In this document: positions 55,350 to 64,000 of the stretch, piece by piece
Layout: each line of letters starts with the position of its first letter
Position numbering within the stretch: the stretch's first letter is position 1
Assembly: GCA_020746995.1 (NCBI GenBank)
Contig: JAGPXD010000003.1
Span: 4,836,001-4,900,000 of the forward strand
DNA from: Plectosphaerella cucumerina
Lineage: Eukaryota; Ascomycota; Sordariomycetes; Glomerellales; Plectosphaerellaceae
Direction of reading: 5' to 3'
DNA length: 64,000 nucleotides
Position numbers and translations under genes: made by a program
The notes under the pieces: generated by a model
Seen by the model: only the letters and a program-made list of their open reading frames with translations
The model's database searches: none
Told to the model about the DNA's origin: nothing

Positions 55350-56480
55350 TTACATCCGCAGGACGGACCGGTCGCGGTCGATGCCTCCGCGGAACATGTC
55401 TTCAATGACGGTACCTTTGAGTATCGTCTCGGTGATGATGCCCTCGACGTGCCGCGGCTCAACTCTGCCAAGCCAGATTCCTCTACCTGCGAGAGGGTGC
55501 TCGCCGCCGTCTTCGAGCCGCATGTTTGGAGGGATGTAGACAATCACGTTGCCCGCGAACTTGTGCCCGCCAATATGGCTGATCAGCCCGACCCGCGCCG
55601 AAACGCTGCCGGGAGCAAGCACCTGCTGCCTCTCACCCTGTCGCCCATCTTCCAGGGCTTCCGGCCCAGGTACATCGGCATCAGCTTCGACAGCCTCAGT
55701 CCGGACCTGCACGCCAAACGAAGGCAGCAACCGCTCAAACTCCCCCCTCAGCAGCGGCCCATACTGCCCACACCGCGCATCACGGCCTCCGTGACCACAG
55801 ATGAGCACCACCACATCCTCCACATCCCTCACGCCGTACAACAAGCCCTGAAGCCCGGGCTTCCTCGTCAACCTATCCCGATGGATCGGCGACAGCCCGT
55901 CGTGCATGGGGTGCAGCTTCTCAGGCAGCAGGAACCCAGCAGCCAGGACGCGCACGCTGTCAAACGACACGCGCGGCAGGAAGGGCACGTACTTGAAGCT
56001 TGGCAGCAGGTACACCGACGTGGTCTGCAGCTCCGCGCGCTGGCGCGGGATGGATGAGGGAAAGGACGCGTTCAGGATGGACACGTTGTGGAAAGGCTAG
56101 GCAAATGTTAGAGAGTCGTGGCATATTGAGCGCCGGGGCGGGGGGTCACTCACGTCTCGAAACTCCCCGCCCCGGCCGAATAGCTCCTTCAGGTCCGCGG
56201 CCAGGTTATCGCCGCTGTCGTCGTCCTCGATGCGGGACGGCCAGTCGTCGCGTCCCGTGCATATGAGCACTTGCTCTGCGTAGGGGGACATGACGCCGTT
56301 CAGCTTGCCGGTTTGGTCGATGTCTAGGCCCTCGAGAGGTGGCGGCGTGTCTGCGCAGGAGCATGTTGGCGCTGGACATGTCGGCACGGTTGGGAATGGT
56401 GGTGGCCTCGGGCTTGAAGCGAAGGTCCTGCGGGATACCATGGCTTGGCGCAGGACCTGGAATGCTGGCCGGGGCAGCAT
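55350..56480 (-). CDS. AIM32: Aim32-type thioredoxin-like iron-sulfur protein of mitochondria
   Basis: Two exons (56154-56480, 55350-56096) give 357 residues. Seen: a mitochondrial-type N-terminus (MLPRPAFQVLRQAMVSRRTF); early cysteines CPAPTCSCAD; the sucrase/ferredoxin-like fold with DVVVLICGHGGRDARCG; and the C-terminal SHIGGHKFAGNVIVYIPP. The Cys and the paired His are expected 2Fe-2S ligands of this family. Known: Aim32 is a thioredoxin-like [2Fe-2S] protein of the intermembrane space and matrix linked to thiol-redox control of mitochondrial import. The exon join (EFRD then PFHNVSILNASFPSS) matches the family. An alternative start is the Met of MVSRRTFASS. It lies 288 bases upstream (on its strand) of the CYC2-like start, in the same orientation. 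Confidence 0.92.
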
Positions 56481-58823
56481 GGTTGTTGATGTATCGCTGT
56501 GATCGACAATGCAAGACGAAGAACGAGGAGAAATCAAATGCGCGTGATCCGTGCCGACATGCAGGTCTATGTATAGATGAAAATGTCCATTTGCAGTTTG
56601 CAGTGCAACGCTCCATCAGAAATGATGGCATTCGTGAGTCGTGACGTGAGAAGAGACCCCCGATGACTAATTGGTCGGCATGACCAGTGACCGCGCGTTG
56701 TCCCTACCACTCACGAATCGTGCAACAGGCGTTAGTCATCCAGTCCCCTCCTCCACGTGCAGCAGCACCGTAACTCCAGATCTCCAAGCCCCCGCCCGCT
56801 GCCGCACCGCACCGACACTCAATCTCGGTCTTCGGACCCGAACTTTCGGGCATGTGACGGCCGAACCCCAGCCGCAACCCGCGCCCGGGCGAACTACACC
56901 CCCAAACCGCGCTTATCCCGGCTTAGATAAGCCCCCCCCCCCGACCCGGCAAAACCATGTCGCATTTCGCCGGCCGGCCCGAAACCCGATTTTCCGTCCC
57001 GCCAGGCCAGAACCCTCCGAGGAAATGTTCGGACGTTCCCTCTCCCACCAAGTGCGCTCCCGGGACCATCCCTTTGGAAAGTAAACAAGCGCGCCGCCCC
57101 TTCGGCCATGCCCGAACGGCGGCGGCCGGCGGGGGAAAGACCTGGTCGGGAAAAGAGAAGGAGGGGTAAGAAAAGGGAGAGAGGGAAGACGGCCGGCACT
57201 CGAAGACGAAGAAGCTTTTTCGGCACCCGGACGCACTGGTCCCTTTCGTCACGCCCTCCCTCGCCTCCCCTCCTGGGGCCCTGGGGGCCGCCGATGGAGC
57301 ACAATCGCATCACATCACAAGAGGCGAAAAGCCAGAAACAACCCAGGGCGTCCACCCCCGGGAGACAACGGGGGCAGCATGACCACCAGGGACTGCGGTT
57401 TCTCCCCCCTTCGCACACACGAAAGTCCCCTTTCCCAAAGCCTCAAAGGGCCCCTATTGGGCCGCTCGCTTGTCGCTTCCCATTACGCCCCTGCTACGGG
57501 CCATCTAGTGCGTGATGGCCCCCCCCCTCGTCGCCTCCGCATATTTGCTCTCCTTTAAAACACCCCCCCTTCGTCTGGTCGCAGTTGCGGGCCCCCGAGC
57601 CACCACCGCCGCCCCCTGTACCGTCCCCTGTTCCCTGCTGGCTACGGTACAGAAAGAAGCGCGTCCCCTGCACCTCCGCTCCGGTACGGTACGGCTACGG
57701 TAGCCACGAATGCCTGCCTACCGATGTTCCTCTCCCCCTGCACCAACCGCCAAAAGAACCCCAGTAGCGTCCCCCCCCCGAGAATACTTAATAATAATAC
57801 CCGTACACCTCGCCTGGGGGCCAGTCTGGCAGAGGGGCCGCCGCCCGCCCACCCACCGCATCAAATTCCGCGGCCGGCAAATCCTCACGCCATCTCTGGG
57901 TCTATCGAGCATGGGCCACCGCCTGTCGCTTCTTGGCGGCCCTCACTTGCCGGCGACTGCGTTCCGTCTCGAGGGCCCCTCGCGTGTGCGGCACAGGCAC
58001 GGCTCAAGGAAGGCGGCATGGGTACTCGCGGGCAGACGCGAGCAAGAAAAGAGCCACTTGCTAGGTTGCGCTCACTCACTCACTTCCTACCGCCCGCTGC
58101 GGCCCGGCACCGACCTCCCCGCCTCCTGAATCCTCCATTCTTCGCCCGCCTGCTCCACCGTAGGCCGCCGCCCAAGGGACCTTCTGTTTCGGTATACTGC
58201 ATGTGGAAGACAGCCCGGCGCCCCTTCCTTGCTCCCGTCTGTGACATCGACTTCTCGTTCCCTGGTCCATTCCGGACTGTGCCGCCAAGTCCATCGGCCC
58301 CCCTCCGCCCACTGGGGCCGGCTTCCCCGTCAAAGGAGCAAGTGGCAAGTCAGACACGGGAGGAGACACTCGAGTGATTGCGGTGGTCAGATAGGCAACA
58401 AGTCTAGTCATGTTGGTTCTTCATGTAGATAAATGTAGCGGCCTGATCTCTGCTTCCGCGGATCTCCATAATACGCGGACAAGCCAAGACTCGGAGGTCA
58501 ACTTCGCCACCCCGAGTTCCTGTTCCGCCTCTTCTTCCCCATATGTGCCAAATGCAATGTGCGGTCGGAAATCATGCTCCCCCCAAAATGTGTATGCGTG
58601 AGAATACACCGGAACGCCGTGCTGATAATGCAAGAAAAACAATGCAAAAGACCCTCCACTCCCTTCTCACTGCCCGAGTCCTGACAGGCTCATACAGTCC
58701 CGTGATTCAGTGTAAATGAAATGCTTCCTGCCATGTGCCCCGCGGCTAAAGACGACCATCGGTCCTTCTTGGTTCAGTCAGTCGGGCTGGGCTCCTTGGC
58801 CGGGTGGTGGCTGGCGCTGGTGC
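56481..58823. other. Pyrimidine-rich intergenic region, 2.3 kb
   Basis: Lies between the AIM32 start and the zinc-cluster gene stop. It is very C-rich on the plus strand with runs of 7-10 C near 56.93, 57.51 and 57.77 kb. Long frames, such as 57724-58377 on the plus strand, are proline-rich with no domain and are considered chance products of base composition. No RNA gene was recognised. Confidence 0.45.
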
Positions 58824-60390
58824 TCAGGAGAGCAGCGGGCGGGAGACATACGGCTCGGGCTGCCATGGGCGGTGCAGGACATCCTCGTGGATCCGTGGGA
58901 GCTCGATGAGAGGGCGGTGTTGCCACGCCGCGTTGCTCGTCTTGGGCCGGTCGTACGTCTGCGCTGGCGCCTCCGTCCGGATGATGGAAGAGTGCGTGTC
59001 GAATCCGAGCCGCATCCTCTTGTGAGATGAAGGCGGCTCCGGCGAGGGCAGCCGCACGTGCGTCCGCGGCGACACTGAAGTGCTCGAGTCGCTCCCAGAC
59101 TGCCTCAGGATATCGCCTCCATGGGACGGGGGACCGGCAAGCCTCCTCGGCTCACCCACCTCGGCGGGCGAAGTCGACGGCGAAGCATTGTGACCACCTC
59201 GTGGGCTATTGTCGAAGAGTTAGTCTCCTGAGAGCACAAGAAGGAGGGTAGAGGGGGGCTGAAACTTACGCGTTCTTGAACTTGCAGACACGTCCAAACT
59301 TCTCACACTGGACACACCGCGGGAAGTCGGGGTCGCACTTGATCTTCTTCTCCCGGCAAGTCATGCAGGCGATGGCCAGTCTCTTGCGGGGCTTGCCGGC
59401 CTTGGTCACGCCCCAGTGGGCGTTGACGGCCTCGCCGTCGATGACCGTCTTGCAGTGAGTGCCGTCGTCGTAGAAGTAGCACATGCCCTCTCCAGGAACC
59501 TCGGCCGCCCGCAGGAAGCGCGGGAGGAAGTGAGTTCCCGTCCAGATCTTGGGCCCCAGGGCATCGGTTGCAACAACGCTCTCGGGCACATGGGCGCTGG
59601 CCGTGTTCGACGACATCAGGGAGGACGTCGGGGGCGCCATCTGATCGCGGTAGCTCGACCCAGAATCCTTGGACGAGTACTGGTATCCGTAGCGATCATG
59701 GGTGGTCCTGTAACCGCTCGAACCGCTCTTGCTCTCCATGGGCGAGTCAAGCCTGGGCCCATCCTGAGATGTCGCCCATCTGGCGCCGGCGATGCTGTCG
59801 TGCCTCGAGTCACGGCGGTGGTGCTCAAAGTCCCGTTGCCGCGGGGACTCGGGGCCTTGGAAAGATCCGGCAACCGGGTAGAGCGACGAAGGGCGGTCGC
59901 TTTCGTATCTAGAGCTGTAGCTGCCTCGTGACTGTGAGGTGGAAGGCGAGGTGGAAGGCGGGAAGTAGGAGGTCGAGTAGGACCTTTCACTGTAGGCGGG
60001 CGAGGCGCGGGGCGCATCGAGGGGCGAGGTCGCCGGGAAGGCACTCGGGCGGTCAGACATGGGGGAGTGCAGCGGGCGGATCGAAGAGGGGGGGCCGAAG
60101 AGGCTGCTCAAAGACGGCAGCTGCTGGCGGGGACGGGCCTGCGCTGCGTCGGAACGTATGTGGCCATCGTCTGCCAGCTTTCCGTGCTCGGGCACGGCGA
60201 CGGCCGAGCTCCTATCATAGCTGGACATTGGCGGAGAGACTGGCCCGTTGCTCGAGGAAGATGCCCAAGATTGGAGGTCGGCGGGCGGGGAGGGCCTTGA
60301 GGAGTACGTGGACGACGAGGGGCTGACCAGTTCGGGAGGAGAATCCGGAGCGGCCAAACGAGGGTGAGCGTTCAAGGATAATGCCCCCAT
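58824..60390 (-). CDS. Zn(II)2Cys6 transcription factor with internal zinc cluster
   Basis: Two exons (59270-60390, 58824-59205) give 500 residues from the first in-frame ATG. Seen: a long Ser/Pro/Tyr-rich disordered N-terminal region; a conserved-looking block CYFYDDGTHCKTVIDGE followed by NAHWGVTKAGKPRKRLAIA; then a canonical zinc cluster with Cys at 342, 345, 352, 359, 362 and 369 (CX2CX6CX6CX2CX6C); and a 130-residue Ser/Pro/His-rich tail. The 64-nt intron lies right after the cluster, at KFKNA. Known: C6 clusters bind CGG half-sites in fungal promoters. Inferred: a developmental or stress regulator with the DNA-binding domain in the C-terminal half, unlike most family members. I cannot assign a gene name. 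An upstream frame to 60480 lacks an ATG. Confidence 0.9.
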
Positions 60391-63300
60391 CGAGAATGTC
60401 TCTGTAGACGGCCTGGTCTGTATCAGAATCTCTCGTATGTAGCCGACCAGCTGCGGTAATATCCTAGCCGGATCGTTCAAGGCCGATCAGGTCAAGGAAG
60501 GTGTGTGGTGGATGTAGTATGTGTCGAGGCTCCCTGGACGTGGGATGAGGACAACGGGAGGTGTAGAGTCGTTGAGTATTGTTCGAAGTCGACGTTCGAG
60601 AAAGGGTACGGTTGAAGAAGAGGCTCAGGGAGGAGAGGAGGAGTCGTAGGAGGGTGTGGTAACGACGAGGGACCGGGTGGCTTTTCAGAGGCTCTGGGGG
60701 ACTTAGACACAGATCTCCATCGCTAAGGACGTGTGGAACATGGACAGGGCTCCCTGGCCTCCCCAGGCCTGGGGGGAGATACACCGAGCCCAGAACGGTA
60801 CCAAAGGGACCAACAGACCGGACTCTTGGCTCATTTTGACCAGGGGGTGAAGGGGGGGTGGAGGATAGCCGGGAAGAAGCACCGATAGAGACCACGCAAG
60901 GCGGGAATGAAGTCAGTACCGCCCCTAGGCGCGCGCACACACGTGCGATCCGTACTAGCGTAGGAGCCGTGGACACACGCCCCCCCCTTCCGAGAGAGAG
61001 TCGCTAGCCCAGGCCTAGCACGGCGGCGGCGGCTTGTCAGAATTCCGGCGGAAGCATGCCCACCACACGTGTCTATCGCTCCCAAGCACCCGGTGCCGTT
61101 GCGCGACGCGAGGCCGCCAGTGAGTCGAACGGACTGGCGACGTGCAGCACAAGGCCTAGCCCGAGCCACACGGCACTGCCGCGCGAGAATGCCGTGGATA
61201 GACAGCGAGGCCCGACAACTTGCACCCGGTACCCGTGGCCGCATTCTCCCGGTGTCTTTCACTGCTGGAGAATCTCTGGACCCCCCAACGGCAGGGTGAC
61301 CGCACCAGCGCGGCGCCGGCCGCACTGGTGGTTGGTTGGGTTGGTTACGAATAGTTGGCTGCTGGGACCCGGTCCCCGGGCCATGTGTCTGGGAGAATGG
61401 ACCGAGATCAGAGCATGCCTGGCCTTCCCCTGCCAGGGAGAACTTTGAAGGCGGCAAGGCGGCTGGGTTGAAAAGGGCAGGTGCGCGCCAAAGTTCCAAG
61501 GCCTGGGTTCGAAGCGCGAACGGACTATTGGTAGATGTGCGAGGAGGATGACGGCATTCGGCTTGTTCGGGCGTAGCTTTTGGTGTGATGTTAGTACCGA
61601 GAGGCCAAGGGGGAAATAACCAAGTACAAAGGGGGCGGATCCGAACCGCGAGCCGTGCTCTGGGGGTTCAGGGGTGGCAATTCGAGTCGTGGAGTGGGAT
61701 GGATGGGTGGAGGAGGAGGGATGCACCCAGGAACTGCCGACACAAAGGTGGCCCGTTCGGGGGCCCGCGCGTTTGGAGGAGCATCTCGGTGGACTTCCAT
61801 GATGGATGCTGGCGATAAGGCGAAGAGGAAGAGCTTCTGTTGCCATGCTTTCGTCGTGTCTCGCGGCAAGATTCTTTCGTTGCCCCGATCCTGCGCCTGC
61901 GCGCGCCGGACTTCACTGGCGACGGGACCAGGACGGACGGCTCGGTCTTTTACTGGCGGATCGACTGACGCCCGGAGCTGAGGGATTCAGTAGCCCCGTC
62001 CATCCCGTGCCTCGACTGCGCCTCGAGGTCTTTCATGTTGGTTGGCCGGCCTGGGCCCCGGGGAGTTTCTCCTTGGGGTTCAAGTACCTGCCTTGTCCGG
62101 CGGTACGTTCAATCAATGGTGGCACACGAGGCCACCCCGGCTCTTCTCACCTGAGCCGCCCCAGTCCAAGATGTGATGCGTGATGCGTGTGGGCAATGGT
62201 GGATGTGCCCGCATAAGACGGACGTCCAGGGGCTACTTGGTTTCTGGTCGAACGTGGCAGGACGCATTCGTCCCTCGTCGATGCGAGGGACTTGTCTTCC
62301 ATCTCCTCGGCATACAAGTACCTAAGTATGCAGCACGCTGAAGATGAGACTGTGGCGGCGCGGGCTATTTTCCTGTGTTTTGGCGAGGCTTGTCCACTGT
62401 GCCGTTCTGGGCTACTTGGTTGACTCCTGTCTCTGATCCGCATGGTTCGCGTGGCCGGACCAGGCGAGGCCGCGGAATAAAAGGGCGAGTGAGACCTGGC
62501 TCCCATGCTGATGTTTCTCACGGCAGCAGAGTAACATGCGCCATGGGCCGCCCGGGACGGCCCAGAAACCGCAGATTCATTCCTGGAAAAGGAGAGCAGA
62601 TGAACATGTGGTACTCCGCAGCTGGCGCACGCTCTTCGTGTCAGCGGCCGGCCGGCCGGCCGAGGTGCTGATGGTGGAGGCAAGGGGGGTCGCTCTGGGC
62701 CGCAGTTCGTCCGCGGTCGGTCGGTATCGAGGAACAGGGGTTTGCTGACGACCCGGAACACACATGTTGATTTGAGGTTCCGGCGAAGATGCCTATCGTA
62801 TCTGACAGCGGTCGAGAGGGGCCAGTGACCGATTAATTGACCAAAAGACCCAAAGGGGTTCCTCTCAGGGGCTGCTGGGGGCCTGACAGGCAGGCAGGCC
62901 TGGGCAGGCTCGTCGGTGGGCCGTGTCATCACGACATTCCTTCGACGTGGAGCTTCTGTGGAAAAATGGCACGATGTTGGGACCGGCGAACACGGGTCTG
63001 GGAGCCTGTGATTGGGTGCGCTGCACGCCTGCCACCAACTGCACACCCTTCTTGGCAGCTCCTCCGGAATCCACGAAGCCCCGGCCACTGCCCGCCGCCC
63101 ACTGTCCCGGCTGCGATTGCTCAGGTCCACAGTCCGCCAGTCGAGTCGGACGAAGTCCTCATGCCCCGGAAGGGTGGTGGTCGTGGCGTCCGAACGGACG
63201 GACGGAGTGTACAAGTGTTGTCCGGCCTGCAGCATCGAAGTTTGGATCGCGCCTTGGTGATGGGCTGCCGAGTCAAGTAGTTGGTAGGGTAAGGACCGAG

Positions 63301-64000
63301 CTGGCTAGGCTAGGCCAGGCCAGACCGTGTGGGCGGTCGACGGCGGCTCTTCCGGAGTTCAGGCCGAACCTGTGTGCGCACTGCGCAGTTCCACGCGAGA
63401 TGGAGCAAGGCGGAAGGCAGCGGTGCGGCAGCGCAGGTCGACTCGGGGTTTCGTTTCCACTCCATCCACGGGTCGTGCGTTGCCCCCCAGGATGCCAATG
63501 CCGGGCGACGGAAAAGGAATCTTGGTGCAGTTGGTGCTAAAGGTCTTAGATCGAGCCCGCGCTGCTTCAGCCGGGTCTACGGCATTCTTGGCATCAGTCG
63601 AGAGGCTTGAGTCGATCCGAGCCAGGAGGCGGCGGGGAAGAAAGGACAAGGACGGGAGGGGGCGTGTGGACGGGATGTCGGATGCATCTCATTCTCAGGT
63701 CCGAGTCCCTTGCGACGATAAATTGGACAGACAGACAGGTGGATGAATGGTGGGAATATTCTGGGCGATGGCCCCCAACGGCACTTGGCTGGTTGTGTCG
63801 TTCGGTTGGGTTCAAGTTGATGGAAGGATGGAAGTTGTTGCATGTTCCACAACGGGAGTTGAGGCTGGGCCGTTCCTGCCTCCCAGGAGTCCCTATTCGG
63901 TAGGTGCTTCCTGCCTGCCCTGTGTCGGACTGCACCGTGACGGTGGTTCTTGCCCGACCAACCGACTGCCTTTCCATTTTTGCGGTCCTGCCTCGCCCTG
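60391..64000. other. GC-rich upstream region of the zinc-cluster gene; no gene supported
   Basis: About 3.6 kb to the window edge. The first few hundred bases (60.39-60.98 kb) form the CT-rich leader of the zinc-cluster gene on the minus strand, with short upstream frames. Farther out, long GC-rich frames on both strands (the longest, 62147-63235 minus) are rich in Arg, Pro and Ser, overlap one another, and show no domain or intron-consistent structure. No RNA gene or mobile element was recognised. Long leaders of this kind are common in fungal developmental regulators. Confidence 0.4.

Noticed and set aside
57724..58377. 217-codon plus-strand frame
   Set aside because: Proline-rich translation of C-rich DNA with no domain or sign of introns.
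61490..61520. TTCGAAGC as a tRNA T-loop
   Set aside because: The flanking bases do not form a T-stem and no acceptor stem or anticodon arm can be paired.
62147..63235. 362-codon minus-strand frame
   Set aside because: Arg/Pro/Ser-rich, no domain, overlapped by open frames in other phases; fits chance in GC-rich DNA.

Overview
This 64 kb window is nuclear DNA of a filamentous ascomycete, most likely a Sordariomycete. It is GC-rich, its genes carry short (about 45-120 nt) GT-AG introns, many with recognisable branch points, and its proteins are typical of that class: Bur1, Epl1, Sec16, a DUF3684 protein, Aim32 and an asparaginase with ankyrin repeats. Gene models below were spliced by hand. 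Exon sums were checked to be multiples of three.

Layout, left to right. The left edge (1-3060, +) holds the 3' end of an ATP-grasp ligase followed by a divergent seven-exon POT/PTR peptide transporter. A small secreted protein with a Gln-Gly repeat tail follows (3566-3973, +). Next comes a housekeeping block: calcineurin B (5245-6002, -), EPL1 of NuA4 (6945-8906, +), KAE1 of KEOPS (10725-11876, +), the SNF1/AMPK beta subunit (12116-13905, -), a small membrane protein (14926-15511, +), the PITALRE kinase BUR1 (16216-18161, -), asparaginase (19595-21154, +), two conserved small proteins (21782-22318, +; 22640-23161, -) and an F-box-like protein (23661-25055, -).

A gene-poor stretch (about 25.0-28.7 kb) contains one 93-residue secreted protein with 12 cysteines (25582-25920, -). 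The second half holds a rhomboid protease (28709-30486, +), POL3 of DNA polymerase delta (31304-34734, +), a giant HSP90-like ATPase of the DUF3684 type with a C-terminal HELAH motif (35143-40597, -), SEC16 (41457-47294, -), a NEO1-type P4-ATPase (49241-53300, +), a CYC2-like mitochondrial flavoprotein (53488-55061, -), AIM32 (55350-56480, -) and a C6 zinc-cluster regulator (58824-60390, -). The last 3.6 kb is GC-rich and shows no supported gene.

Functional links. SEC16 and the NEO1-type flippase are divergent neighbours and both act in early secretory traffic. CYC2 and AIM32 are adjacent mitochondrial redox proteins. Calcineurin B and AMPK beta are both predicted N-myristoylated regulatory subunits. 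The two small secreted proteins each have a TATA box about 115-120 bp upstream of the ATG.

The most unusual items are the HSP90-like ATPase ending in a metalloprotease-like HExxH motif, the BUR1 reading frame that continues open past its stop codon, the ATP-grasp/transporter pair, a uORF whose stop overlaps the KAE1 start (TGATG), and the cysteine-dense KR-processed secreted peptide.
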